Positions 33,610-42,941 of a stretch of 64,000 nucleotides of DNA are shown here, in pieces. Position 1 is the first letter of the stretch. Each line of letters begins with the position of its first letter. Source of the stretch: Chryseobacterium sp. GVT01B (lineage in GTDB: Bacteria > Bacteroidota > Bacteroidia > Flavobacteriales > Weeksellaceae). The notes under the pieces are model-generated. The model saw only the letters and a list, made by a program, of their open reading frames with translations, was not told the origin of the DNA and did no database searches. The stretch is from contig NZ_JAHXYI010000011.1 of assembly GCF_019970045.1 (NCBI RefSeq), forward strand, positions 62,001 through 126,000, given 5' to 3'. The translations under genes and the position numbers were made by a program.

Positions 33610-34449
33610 TTATTTTAACTTATAAGAACTTCCGTTCCAAAGATAGGTTCTGGAAGAATGCTTTTTCTTCTCTCTGTCTTTTTCATCTACTTCCATATCT
33701 TCTACTTTAAGGATAAATGCATTGGGAACTCCTCCTTTATCATTAGGGAAAACATATTCTTCACTGTGATAAAAAGCTCCGGCATCCCCTACGTTCATCA
33801 ACTGTGGAAGGGTAATCAGTTTTTTATCTTTAAAAAGAACATACTGATCATAGCTTGCTATTCCACAGGCTTCACCGGAAACCATTGCTTTAAGGGTAAA
33901 TTCAACATTCTGCAGTTTATGGCTGCTTTCTATATTGAAGGATGCAGAGCTTAGCTCCTCTCCCTTCCCAGTATCAAAATACACCTCATCAATAAGTGTA
34001 TTTCCTTCCAAAACTTTTATCCCGGCAATATTTTGTTTTTCGATCTGGTTGTATTCTTTATTTTTCCTGTCAATCGTTTTGGAAAGCCCGAAAAGGAAAT
34101 CATACCCATTTTTGTTACGATACCCTACACAAAGATTACCACCCCAGATATATCCTTCCAAAGTATTTTCTCCTTTCTGATAAGAGATTTTATACCAATT
34201 GGCAGCTCTTTCACCTAATTTCAGAACAGTTTCTTCTTTTTTAAGAATCATTACCTGCTGGTTGGTCTGCAATGAATCTGTAATCTGAGCATTCACTCCT
34301 GGGTCTAATCTCACGCGGGTCCAATCTGTAAAAATCTTTTGCGCTTTATTTTCTTCAAAACCAAAGACCCCATCTGCATATACTTCATTTTCCTGCGCTG
34401 CAAAAAACTGCAGCATCAGTATCAATAAAGCTGTCAATAAAGTTTTCAT
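33610..34449 (-). CDS. Exported protein with SH3-like domain
   Basis: The 279-residue product has a signal peptide (MKTLLTALLILMLQFFAAQ) and a segment around residues 45-105 (VRLDPGVNAQITDSLQTNQQVMILKK ... WYKISYQKGENTLEGYIWGGNLC) that reads as a bacterial SH3 (SH3b) domain, which typically binds cell-wall peptides. The C-terminal half is beta-rich and unassigned. It lies 24 bases after prmA on the same strand and may be co-transcribed. Function unknown beyond likely envelope location. Confidence 0.65.
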   Translation of the reverse strand: MKTLLTALLILMLQFFAAQENEVYADGVFGFEENKAQKIFTDWTRVRLDPGVNAQITDSLQTNQQVMILKKEETVLKLGERAANWYKISYQKGENTLEGYIWGGNLCVGYRNKNGYDFLFGLSKTIDRKNKEYNQIEKQNIAGIKVLEGNTLIDEVYFDTGKGEELSSASFNIESSHKLQNVEFTLKAMVSGEACGIASYDQYVLFKDKKLITLPQLMNVGDAGAFYHSEEYVFPNDKGGVPNAFILKVEDMEVDEKDREKKKHSSRTYLWNGSSYKLK

Positions 34450-34473
34450 ATTCGTATTTGTTTTTTGTGTGTG

Positions 34474-35301
34474 TTATTTTTCAAGCAGAAGACTTACCCA
34501 TTCTTCACGCTGCAGTTGTTTTTTAAGCTCAAGACCGCTTTCTTTACATACTTCAAGGATATCATCTACGTCAAAGAAGCACAGTCCTGAAAGCAATAGT
34601 TTACCGCCTTTATTCAATACTGAAACATAAGTTGGGATATCTGAAATCAGGATATTTCTGTTGATATTAGCTAAAATAATATCAAAATTCTCTTTTCCTA
34701 AGTTTTCAGCAGTTCCCTGTTCAATATCTAATTCTACACCGTTTCTTACTGAGTTTTCTTTTGAGTTTTCTACTGACCATTCATCAATATCGATAGCTTT
34801 TGTATCTCCTGCTCTCTGCTGTTTTGCATAGATTGCCAATACAGAAGTTCCGCATCCCATATCCAATACCTTTTTGCCATTGAAGTCAATATCCATCATT
34901 TGCTGGATCATCAGGTGGGTTGTAGGGTGATGTCCTGTTCCGAAAGACATTTTAGGCTGAATGATAATTTCATGCATTCCCGGCACCGATTCGTGGAACT
35001 CTGCTCTGATCAATACTTTATCATCAATATTGATTGGAGAAAAATTCTTTTCCCATTCTTCATTCCAGTTGATATTCGGCATTTCTTCAAAAGTGTATTC
35101 GATTTTTACGTTTTCGTTTTCAAAGATAGGAAGGGCCTTCAACTGATCTTCCTGAAACAATTCTGTCTGGATATATCCTAAAATTCCGTCAATTTCTTCT
35201 GTAAAGCTGTCAAAACCTATTTCTATAAGCTCTGCCATTAAAATTTCATTCCAAGGCTGCAATGGAGAAATTTTGAAATTGAATTCTAAATAATTTTGCA
35301 T
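34474..35301 (-). CDS. prmA: Ribosomal protein L11 methyltransferase
   Basis: The 275-residue enzyme (ATG at 35301) has an N-terminal substrate-recognition region and a class I methyltransferase domain: MSFGTGHHPTTHLM, motif I VLDMGCGTSVLAIYAKQQ, DIDEWSV and the NPPF-like ILANINRNIL. It trimethylates residues of ribosomal protein L11 using SAM. The longer ORF start at 35319 overlaps the promoter -7 box and is rejected. Length is slightly shorter than E. coli PrmA, as is normal for Bacteroidota. Confidence 0.92.
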   Translation of the reverse strand: MQNYLEFNFKISPLQPWNEILMAELIEIGFDSFTEEIDGILGYIQTELFQEDQLKALPIFENENVKIEYTFEEMPNINWNEEWEKNFSPINIDDKVLIRAEFHESVPGMHEIIIQPKMSFGTGHHPTTHLMIQQMMDIDFNGKKVLDMGCGTSVLAIYAKQQRAGDTKAIDIDEWSVENSKENSVRNGVELDIEQGTAENLGKENFDIILANINRNILISDIPTYVSVLNKGGKLLLSGLCFFDVDDILEVCKESGLELKKQLQREEWVSLLLEK

Positions 35302-35316
35302 GTGACTAATTTGCTG

Positions 35317-35324
35317 CAAAAATA
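35317..35324 (-). promoter_or_regulatory. -7 box of prmA
   Basis: Reads TATTTTTG on the minus strand, a full match to TAnnTTTG. It overlaps the codon of the longer ORF start at 35319, supporting the ATG at 35301. Confidence 0.55.
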
Positions 35325-35544
35325 CTAATGTTATTATTGTTAAAAAAATGATGAGGTAATTTTTGGCTGAAACCGGGGATTTTTTTGATTTCTATCCACA
35401 GATTTTTTGAAATGTAGTCTCAAACGTCAAATTATTTGGTTTTTGTCATTCTGAATGAAATGCAGTGAAGAATCTTATATTTTTATTATCTATTTTTTCC
35501 CACAGATTGCACGGATTTCAACAGATGATTGCATATACTATATT

Positions 35545-35726
35545 CAATAGGGGTGAGCTTTAGCCCGTCTTAAAAACAAACACAATACCATTAGCTTTAG
35601 CCAAAACTTATTATAAAAAGATATTTCCGTATTATTTTTTTTAAATGTGAAAAATTCCAGGTTTTGGCTAAAGCCATATAGAGCTTACGAAAAGAAAAAG
35701 CGGGCTAAAGCCCGCTCCTATTGATT
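35545..35726. repeat. REP-like composite element with inverted ends
   Basis: The left end CAATAGGGGTGAGCTTTAGC and the right end GCGGGCTaaAGCCCGCTCCTATTG are imperfect inverted copies. Two further GGCTAAAGC(C/T) cores lie between (35592-35602 and 35665-35674). The right end matches the element at 9323-9350. Length about 180 bp, no coding capacity: a REP- or MITE-like unit. Confidence 0.7.
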
Positions 35727-35805
35727 TTTTGTTATCCAAGGAAGATCAAGAGTTCTTTTCTGAAAGCTTTAAACTCTGAAACTTGAACTTTAAATTTTAA
35801 ACCTC

Positions 35806-36519
35806 TTATGGGTTTGTAGAGAAGATTGAACCATTTGCGATCAATGCTCTTCTGTTCATTTTCAGGATGTCTCTTACCCATTCTGCAAAATCTTCCGGCT
35901 GTAATACTTTATCAGGATTTCCGTCTGTAAGTCCGCCCTGGATGCTCATATCCGAAGCAATGGTACTTGGAGTTAATGTAATTACACGGATGTTTTGTTT
36001 TCTCCATTCTGCCATCATGGATTGTGATAAAGATACTACTGCTGCCTTTGAAGCCGCATATGCAGACATATTTGGTCCTCCTTTCAAACCAGCTGTAGAA
36101 GCTACGTTGACGATATCTCCTTCTCCTTTAGCTTTCATAAATGGGTGAGCTGCTTTCGCTGCATAATATACTCCAAACAGATTGGTTTTAATTACCTGCT
36201 CCCATGTTTCAGAAGGCATTTCTTCAATACTTCCGAAGTCTCCGATTCCTGCATTGTTGATCAGAATATCAATCCCTCCCAATTGTTCTGCTAAAGATTC
36301 AATTCCAGCTTTTACTTGAATTTCATTGTCTACAGAAAAAACTGCGTATGCGGAATTTACTCCCAGTTTTTTGATTTCTTCAACCGTTATTTTCAGGTTT
36401 TCCTCGTTTCTTCCTGTAATGGCAACGTTTACTCCTTCATTGGCTAATGCTAATGCTACAGCTTTTCCCAGTCCTCTTCCACCACCTGTTACGATGGCAT
36501 TTTTTCCATTTATATTCAT
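35806..36519 (-). CDS. SDR-family oxidoreductase, FabG-like
   Basis: The 237-residue protein is a classical short-chain dehydrogenase: cofactor motif TGGGRGLGKA (residues 11-20), NNAG, the catalytic Ser in NVASTAG, and YAASK (Tyr-x-x-x-Lys). The GRNEENL region after strand two suggests NADP preference. Sequence is close to the 3-ketoacyl-ACP reductase type, but many SDRs of this look act on other carbonyls; no fatty acid genes adjoin it. Single-gene unit. Confidence 0.85.
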   Translation of the reverse strand: MNINGKNAIVTGGGRGLGKAVALALANEGVNVAITGRNEENLKITVEEIKKLGVNSAYAVFSVDNEIQVKAGIESLAEQLGGIDILINNAGIGDFGSIEEMPSETWEQVIKTNLFGVYYAAKAAHPFMKAKGEGDIVNVASTAGLKGGPNMSAYAASKAAVVSLSQSMMAEWRKQNIRVITLTPSTIASDMSIQGGLTDGNPDKVLQPEDFAEWVRDILKMNRRALIANGSIFSTNP

Positions 36520-36604
36520 AGTAATGATACTTTTCTTTGTACAAAGTTACAAAAGAACATTTTTACGAAGCTGTGAAAACACAGATTTAACTTATATTTT
36601 ATTC

Positions 36605-36785
36605 AACCACAAAAGTCACAAAAGATGATTAACATTGAGAATATTTGAAAGTAACCATCCTGCATAAAAGTTCATATAAGATGAAAAAGTATATTTTTTT
36701 ATATAAAGCCTAAGTGTACTTCATTGTACTCAAAGTCATAGCTTAAAAAATTGAGTGTTTAAAAACTTTTGTGACTTTTGTGGTT
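36605..36785. repeat. Element bounded by a perfect 20-bp inverted repeat
   Basis: AACCACAAAAGTCACAAAAG at 36605-36624 is exactly the reverse complement of 36766-36785. The inside (about 140 bp) is AT-rich and non-coding. The structure is MITE-like. A shorter relative (AAGACATAAAAGA inverted repeat) lies at 44234-44304. Confidence 0.8.
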
Positions 36786-36808
36786 TCCCAGAACCCCATC
36801 AAAAAATT

Positions 36809-36836
36809 AAAACCGGCTCATGGAGAACCGGTTTCA
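36809..36836 (-). terminator. Terminator of the susCD-phosphoesterase operon
   Basis: AAACCGG/CCGGTTT arms with a ten-base loop; on the minus strand TTAATTTTTT follows. It lies just after the metallophosphoesterase stop codon. Confidence 0.75.
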
Positions 36837-36871
36837 AAATCTAAAAAAAGGTATAGTAAAAAAAATAAAGT

Positions 36872-38458
36872 TTAAGGAATCTGGATTGAATTCTGTACTT
36901 CAAACTCTTCTGAAGCTGAAAATTCATTTCCATACATATCAACAGCCTTCACTTCCACTTTATGCTTTCCTAATGGTAGTTTCTTAGGAAAATCTGCTTC
37001 CCAGATGTGCTTTGACATTTCAGGATTGGAAGGTCTTCTTCCCGGAAAAATTTTCTCTGTAGCATCCCATTTGAAAACGGAAAGGGCAAAATTCGGGTCT
37101 ATAGTTTCATCATATTCCATTTCTTCCCATTTTCCGCCATCTATTCTGTATTCTACCTTGTCTTTTTTGCTTCCCATGAAGAAATTAGCCAATACTTTTG
37201 CAGAGGTTCTTGAGGAAGGAATGACTTTCGGAATATATAATTTGATCTGATAATCATCCGGTTTTCCGGCCGTTTTGTATTTTACTTTATACTGATTGTC
37301 TTCAAAACTGATGAATGAATATCCTTTTGCTGTTCCGTCTCTCATTGTGGAAGTTGGCAGTCCTGCATCATCCGGTGTTCCTGAGTACCAGTCACCACAA
37401 GTAGTTCCTACATTATATTCGTGGAGTTCTTTTATTCCGTTCCAGCCTGCTTTTTTTCCGTAAAAAATCTGCTGTTGGATATGTGTATGTGCTGATAGAA
37501 GCAATACATTCTGGAAAGGATTTAAGAAATCAAATAATTTCTGACGGTCCGCATTTCTGAAACTGTCTTCATTATTATGCTCCAGTGGAATATGGAAAGA
37601 AATAACGATCAGTTTATTTTTATCAACCAGTTTCAGGTCGTTTTCAATAAACTGAAGCTGATCTTCGCGGAATCCTCCCCAATATCCTTTACCATCTCTC
37701 GGATCAGGATAAAGAATATCATCCAAAATAATGAAGTGTACGTTACCATAGTTGAAAGAGTAATTGGCAGGACCAAAATTTGATTCAAATGTTTCATCGG
37801 AAAGGCGATCTTCTTTCGCATCATAATTCATATCATGATTTCCCATCACATTATACCAAGGCAGTCCGACTTCTTTCATGACGTCTGCATAAGGCTTCTG
37901 AAGACTTAAATTATCTCCTACCAGATCTCCTAAACTGATTCCCAGTACTGCATTTTTCTTCGTGTTCTTCACTTCATTTACGATTCCTCTTTTGAAGTAA
38001 TCCAATTCTTTTTCTGTGTAAGGCTGTGGGTCTCCGAAAACAAGGATATCAAAGTTTTTATTTTCGTTTTGCTTATAAAGCGGGAAGTTCAGCTCTTTCG
38101 GAAGATCTCCTGTAGCAGCAACTCCTTTGTATTTGAAATCTGCAGGAGATCCTTTTGGCTTATGATGATAATAAAATTGTGGAAGGTTATTCGCATTTAA
38201 AGCAGTCTGATATCCTGAAGGTTTGATGACAAAAATAGTCTGATCTTCCTGAACCGGAAGACTGTACCGTCCGTTTTTATCGGTAAGAACTACATGAACA
38301 CCATTAGAAACGGCTACACCTTCAATTCCTTTTTCGCGGTTTTCTTTCTTTTGGTTTTTGCTGCTGTCTTCATATACATATCCTGAAACAGAATTTTGCG
38401 GGAATGCCATTGCTGAAACCAGGATGCAAGGCACTAAAAATTTTATATTGATACTCAT
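36872..38458 (-). CDS. Exported calcineurin-like metallophosphoesterase
   Basis: The 528-residue protein has a signal peptide (MSINIKFLVPCILVSAMAFP), an N-terminal carboxypeptidase-regulatory-like beta-sandwich (about residues 25-115), a calcineurin-type catalytic domain with the metal motifs GDPQP, GDLVGDN, GNHDMNYD, ISFHIPLEH and LSAHTHIQQQ, and a C-terminal beta domain. This matches periplasmic phosphoesterases. It is the last gene of the operon with the SusC/SusD pair (46 bases), suggesting that the imported or captured nutrient is a phosphate ester, hydrolysed in the periplasm. The actual substrate is not known. Confidence 0.85.
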   Translation of the reverse strand: MSINIKFLVPCILVSAMAFPQNSVSGYVYEDSSKNQKKENREKGIEGVAVSNGVHVVLTDKNGRYSLPVQEDQTIFVIKPSGYQTALNANNLPQFYYHHKPKGSPADFKYKGVAATGDLPKELNFPLYKQNENKNFDILVFGDPQPYTEKELDYFKRGIVNEVKNTKKNAVLGISLGDLVGDNLSLQKPYADVMKEVGLPWYNVMGNHDMNYDAKEDRLSDETFESNFGPANYSFNYGNVHFIILDDILYPDPRDGKGYWGGFREDQLQFIENDLKLVDKNKLIVISFHIPLEHNNEDSFRNADRQKLFDFLNPFQNVLLLSAHTHIQQQIFYGKKAGWNGIKELHEYNVGTTCGDWYSGTPDDAGLPTSTMRDGTAKGYSFISFEDNQYKVKYKTAGKPDDYQIKLYIPKVIPSSRTSAKVLANFFMGSKKDKVEYRIDGGKWEEMEYDETIDPNFALSVFKWDATEKIFPGRRPSNPEMSKHIWEADFPKKLPLGKHKVEVKAVDMYGNEFSASEEFEVQNSIQIP

Positions 38459-38504
38459 TATCTTTTAATCTTTAAATTATTTTCAATTTTTTAAATTCAG
38501 TCTG

Positions 38505-39953
38505 TTATTTATTCCACCACATTTTTACGTTGATATTGTCTCCTCCCATCGACTGTACGGCTGCATTATAGTTATCTGTATTCATCACTTTTGTAGTGGT
38601 AGGATACATAAATCTTACAGGCATTTGCCCTCCGTTCTGAAGCCCTCCGTTGTTAGGAAGCACAGGCAGTTTTGTACGTCTGTATTCGTACCATTGCTGA
38701 TGGTCTACAAAAAACAGAGAGATGTATTTCTGAAGCATCAGTTTTTGCAGAGAACCATCATAGGCCACATTATTATTACTGAAATAATTAGCCGGAACTG
38801 TTGCTCCCCATTGTTCAATAATAGATTTCACTCCTGTTTCGTAGTAGGTCTGCTGATTTCCTGCGATAATTCCTTTGTTGACCAATTCTGCCAGGATAAA
38901 CTGAACCTCAGAATAGGTCATGATGAGAATCTTTAATGGTGCCTTCGCCAGGTTTTGGTTGAGGTTAGAAGGCTGATAGTTGAAAGATGTTCCCAAAGCA
39001 TATCCGGAAGGAACTCCTTTATACCCAAGGTCTTCTCCTGAACCTGCTTTAGCTTTCGTAAAAAACATGCTCAGTCTTGGATCATTGTTATCTTTCATCG
39101 CATTTACAAAAAACTCGCCTGCTGATCTGTAGGCCGTAAAATCCTGAGGACGGGCAATTGGAGGTAAATATGGAGATACTCCTGAAAGCGGAAGCACTGC
39201 GCTATCTGTATTGTTTTGAAAAACAGGATATTGCGCAGGGTTGTTGACAATTTCCTGGATTCTTTCATGTACATTTACTTCACCGTTTCTGCTTAAAATT
39301 CTGGTCAATAATCTTAATGAAAGAGAGTTACAGAATTTTTTCCAACCTAAGATACCAGTCTGGCTGTTGGTATTGGCATTGTAAAACAAATCTGTTTCTG
39401 CTAATGCCTGATTTGGATTGAATAGTGAATTGGCTGTCTTCAGATCATTTAACAACTGAATGTAGATATCTTTCTGCTTATCATATTTTGGCCTTAAAAT
39501 ATTTTCTTCAATCTTCACTGCTTCAGATAAAGGTACATCACCAAAAGCATCGGTAAGATTGGAAGCTATCCAGGCATTTAAAACCATTGATATCGCCAGA
39601 TAATTATTATTCTGTTCTTTCTCTGCATATTTTCTCAGATCACTTACCTGCTTCAGCCATCTATAAGAGGTATTCCAGTAACCGTTACCACTTTTCTCAT
39701 CCATATAGTATCTGCTGTAGGTATTTCCTTCATTCGGAAAGTCTAAAGCGATCTGCATGATATCAAAAGTGAAATCATCAGCTCTGTTATAACCATAGCT
39801 CGCCATTTCATATTGAATAGGAGCAAGAAGACTTCCCACCGAAGGATCTTTTATTTTGCTGGTATCTGTATTGATTTCTTCAAATGTTCTATCGCAGGAC
39901 TGAAGCATGAAAACAGAAGCGGCCAATGTCAGATTTATGATTAATTTTTTCAT
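38505..39953 (-). CDS. SusD/RagB-family nutrient-binding outer-membrane lipoprotein
   Basis: The 482-residue lipoprotein has signal peptide and lipobox (MLQSCDR), then the all-helical SusD-like fold (TPR scaffold, e.g. YLAISMVLNAWIASNLTDAFGDVPLSEA). It would form the lid of the neighbouring SusC-type channel and bind the nutrient on the cell surface. It starts 11 bases after the susC-like stop, so they are coupled. With a phosphoesterase next to it, an organophosphate ligand is inferred. Confidence 0.9.
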   Translation of the reverse strand: MKKLIINLTLAASVFMLQSCDRTFEEINTDTSKIKDPSVGSLLAPIQYEMASYGYNRADDFTFDIMQIALDFPNEGNTYSRYYMDEKSGNGYWNTSYRWLKQVSDLRKYAEKEQNNNYLAISMVLNAWIASNLTDAFGDVPLSEAVKIEENILRPKYDKQKDIYIQLLNDLKTANSLFNPNQALAETDLFYNANTNSQTGILGWKKFCNSLSLRLLTRILSRNGEVNVHERIQEIVNNPAQYPVFQNNTDSAVLPLSGVSPYLPPIARPQDFTAYRSAGEFFVNAMKDNNDPRLSMFFTKAKAGSGEDLGYKGVPSGYALGTSFNYQPSNLNQNLAKAPLKILIMTYSEVQFILAELVNKGIIAGNQQTYYETGVKSIIEQWGATVPANYFSNNNVAYDGSLQKLMLQKYISLFFVDHQQWYEYRRTKLPVLPNNGGLQNGGQMPVRFMYPTTTKVMNTDNYNAAVQSMGGDNINVKMWWNK

Positions 39954-39964
39954 TTTTAAAGATT

Positions 39965-42925
39965 TTAGAATTTAAGGTTTAACTGAAAACCGACTGTTCT
40001 TGCGGTTGGAAGCTGTCCCATTTCAACTCCTGGAGTAATGGTTGCATTATCCAACGTAGCGACTTCAGGATCAAACAATGGGAACTTCGTCCACATCCAC
40101 AGGTTCTTTCCGAAAATGGCAATCGTAAGATCATCCAGACCGATAGATTTTATGGTTTCTTTCGGGAAAGAATACGCAATTCTGGCATCTCTCAGCTTAA
40201 TAAAATCTGTGCTGAAGCTGTTGGTTTCCACATTGGCTCTTCGATAGTAATCTCCGTAATAGGAAGATACCAACACTCCTTTTGTATTCGTACTGAAAGA
40301 TCCGTCAGGGTTCTGAACAACACCGTCTCCTACAATCATTCCGCCAGGATTATCTCTTCCCGGAAGGGTAGATTTCAGTTTACCCTGTTCAGACATTTTA
40401 TGATGTGACTGTGAATAAGCAATACCACCATACTGACCGTCAAATGAGAAACTTATTGTGAAGTTTTTGATTTTAAAATCATTCTGAAGACCAGCTCTCC
40501 ATTTCGGGAATGCATTTCCTACTTTTTCAATATCTGCAGGTCTCCCCGGAAGCCCATTGTCCCCGTAGATGACTTTTCCGTCCGGAGTTCTTAATAATTT
40601 AAATCCATACATGTCACCAAGAGAACCTCCCACTTCCATTTTATAGAAAACGACATCTCCTACATTGGAAACGATTCCGTCAAATCCTTCAGGCAAAGTC
40701 ATTACTCTGTTTTCGTTGGTAGACCAGTTTCCACCTACTTTCCATGAGAAATTTTCACCTTTTACGGCAAGGATGTCTGCTGAAAGTTCAAGACCTCTGT
40801 TACGGATTTTCCCTGCGTTGATTACCCTTTTGGAATATCCACTTTCGTAAGGCAGAGAAACAGGGATAATCTGGTTTTCACTTACGTTCTGATATGCGGT
40901 AAGATTAATATTCAACCTGTTTTTGAAAAGACTGAAATCCATACCGGCTTCAATATTTGTATTTTTTTCAGGTTTAAGCGAAGGATTGTTAAAAGTTGTA
41001 GGAGCTATTACGCTTCCTGTAATATTACTTCCTGTATAATAATTATCCAAAAGATAAGGATCACTGTCTATTCCTACTTTCGCCCATGAAGCTCTCAGTT
41101 TCCATAAATTCAGATTATTACTTTTGAGGTTAAAAATATCTGATAGAATGAAGCTGGTACTCACTGAAGGATAAAAGAAGGATCTGTTTTGCTTCGGAAG
41201 TGTAGAACTCCAGTCATTTCTTCCGGTAACGTCCACAAATATTTTATTGTCATATCCCAGAGTAAGCAATCCGTAAACACTATCAACATGTTTATCTCTT
41301 GGCGCTGGATATTTAACCGGAATATTAAGCGCATTGGTAAGGCTGTACTCACCGGCAGTTTTCAATCCTATGGCCTGGTAATCAGTCATCAGGTATTCGT
41401 TATAACGGATACTTCCCCCTGCAGATGCGGAAATACTGAATTTATTCCAATCTGCTTTGTAAGAGAATAAAAGGTCATTGTTGTATTCCTGATTTTTGAT
41501 GAATTGTTCTCTGTAGAACCCTTTCAGGTAGTTTGCAGAACTCCATGGTCTTTTGGTTGTTCTTTTTTCATTCAGAATTTCAATACCTGACCTCAGCATT
41601 AAACTGAAATTCTTATTAAACTGGTAATCTGCCGTAATATTTCCTGTAATCGTTTTCTTTCTGACCCCATTCAGCATTTCGTAAGCGATCATATAAGGGT
41701 TGTCAATAAAGGAGCTGAAAGGATGGATCTGATCAACCTGTTCCTGACCCGGCTTCCAGATCGGCTTATACCATTCCAAATCCACATTGGGATTCTGGAA
41801 GATCATAAAATAAGAGATCGACTGGTTGTTGTATCCTGTTGCAGGAAGATTATCACTGGAAGTAGTGTTATAAGCAAATTTTGTAGAGATTTTTAATTTT
41901 TTAGTAAGCTGATGAGCAAAGGATAAGGCAAAATTGAATCTGTCAAAGCCGGTATTCGGCATCATCCACTCGTTATTAAGATAGGTAAGTGAAGATCTGA
42001 AGCTTGTTTTTTCGTTTGAGCTTTCTACTGAAATACTGTTCGAGTAGTTAGAACCTGTCTGCCAGAAACCTTTGATGTTATTTTCGTAAGGTCTCCACAA
42101 CTGTCTTTCCTTGCTTTGCCCCAGTACATTGGGATCATACTGGAAGTAATATTGTCCGGCAAATTTAGGCCCGAAAGCACTACTTGTACCTCCGGTACTT
42201 GGTCCGTCCGGGGAAAGGCCATATGAGTAGTAAAAACTTCCAGCATTTGTTGCCAGTGTTCCCTGTCCGTATTCATACTGGTAGTCCGGCCATTTCAATA
42301 CGGAATCAAAGCTTGAAGAAGAATTGAAGGTTACTCTCAGTTTTCCATTCTTTGTTTTTCCTGATTTTGTAGTGATCATTAAAGCTCCGTTGGCAGCACG
42401 GGATCCGTATAATGCGGCTGCAGAAGCTCCTTTCAATACAGTTACAGATTCGATATCGTCCGGGTTAATGCTGTTTAATCCGTTTCCAAGATCAATTGGA
42501 ACATCACCTCCGGAACCAGCTCCATAGGCTGCCGTACCGGAACCTGTCGTAGAATTTCCCATTGGAACGCCATCCACTACAATCAGGGCATAGTTATGAT
42601 CCATCATAATGGATTTTTCTCCTCTCAAAGTAATTCTGGAGGTTCCAAGCGGTCCTGCTCCGGCAGTCTGGATTTTAAGACCCGCCACTTTACCTTCCAT
42701 TGATTGTGCCCAGTTGTTGTTCTGAGTTTCTTCAAATGTTTTGGCAGCTACTTTTTCTGCAACATATCCTAAAGCCCTGTCATGTCTCTTGATCCCCAAA
42801 GCAGTTACTACTACTTCATCGAGTCCTTTAACCGTGTCTTTTTTAGCTTTCTGCTGAGCTGCCAGATTAGCACTGACAAATCCTAACAGTGACAAAACCA
42901 ATAGTTTTTGTGTCTCTTTACGCAT
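39965..42925 (-). CDS. SusC/RagA-family TonB-linked outer-membrane transporter
   Basis: The 986-residue protein has a signal peptide (KLLVLSLLGFVSANLAAQ), a TonB-box-like LDEVVVTALG at about residues 33-42, a plug domain (WAQSMEGKVAGLKIQ ... LRGEKSIMMDHNYALIVVDGVP ... SINPDDIESVTVLKGASAAALYGSRAANGALMITTK in pieces) and a 22-strand barrel ending in the aromatic NLKF. Unlike many SusC proteins it has no N-terminal carboxypeptidase-regulatory domain. It is the first gene of the operon and has a TAATTTTG -7 box with 11-bp-spaced TTAA repeats upstream. Confidence 0.92.
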   Translation of the reverse strand: MRKETQKLLVLSLLGFVSANLAAQQKAKKDTVKGLDEVVVTALGIKRHDRALGYVAEKVAAKTFEETQNNNWAQSMEGKVAGLKIQTAGAGPLGTSRITLRGEKSIMMDHNYALIVVDGVPMGNSTTGSGTAAYGAGSGGDVPIDLGNGLNSINPDDIESVTVLKGASAAALYGSRAANGALMITTKSGKTKNGKLRVTFNSSSSFDSVLKWPDYQYEYGQGTLATNAGSFYYSYGLSPDGPSTGGTSSAFGPKFAGQYYFQYDPNVLGQSKERQLWRPYENNIKGFWQTGSNYSNSISVESSNEKTSFRSSLTYLNNEWMMPNTGFDRFNFALSFAHQLTKKLKISTKFAYNTTSSDNLPATGYNNQSISYFMIFQNPNVDLEWYKPIWKPGQEQVDQIHPFSSFIDNPYMIAYEMLNGVRKKTITGNITADYQFNKNFSLMLRSGIEILNEKRTTKRPWSSANYLKGFYREQFIKNQEYNNDLLFSYKADWNKFSISASAGGSIRYNEYLMTDYQAIGLKTAGEYSLTNALNIPVKYPAPRDKHVDSVYGLLTLGYDNKIFVDVTGRNDWSSTLPKQNRSFFYPSVSTSFILSDIFNLKSNNLNLWKLRASWAKVGIDSDPYLLDNYYTGSNITGSVIAPTTFNNPSLKPEKNTNIEAGMDFSLFKNRLNINLTAYQNVSENQIIPVSLPYESGYSKRVINAGKIRNRGLELSADILAVKGENFSWKVGGNWSTNENRVMTLPEGFDGIVSNVGDVVFYKMEVGGSLGDMYGFKLLRTPDGKVIYGDNGLPGRPADIEKVGNAFPKWRAGLQNDFKIKNFTISFSFDGQYGGIAYSQSHHKMSEQGKLKSTLPGRDNPGGMIVGDGVVQNPDGSFSTNTKGVLVSSYYGDYYRRANVETNSFSTDFIKLRDARIAYSFPKETIKSIGLDDLTIAIFGKNLWMWTKFPLFDPEVATLDNATITPGVEMGQLPTARTVGFQLNLKF

Positions 42926-42941
42926 TTACTTTTTGTTTGCG

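Larger units (their letters stand above)
35302..35805. other. Intergenic region with REP-like palindromes
   Basis: Contains the prmA promoter at its left end and the composite GGCTAAAGCC element at 35545-35726. The stretch around 35390-35530 has two CCACAGATT-type segments (35396-35404 and 35501-35509) that also look like dispersed sequence. No gene seen. Confidence 0.5.
36520..36871. other. Intergenic region between SDR and metallophosphoesterase
   Basis: Mostly occupied by the 181-bp inverted-repeat element (36605-36785) and the terminator at 36809-36836. No gene seen. Confidence 0.6.
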
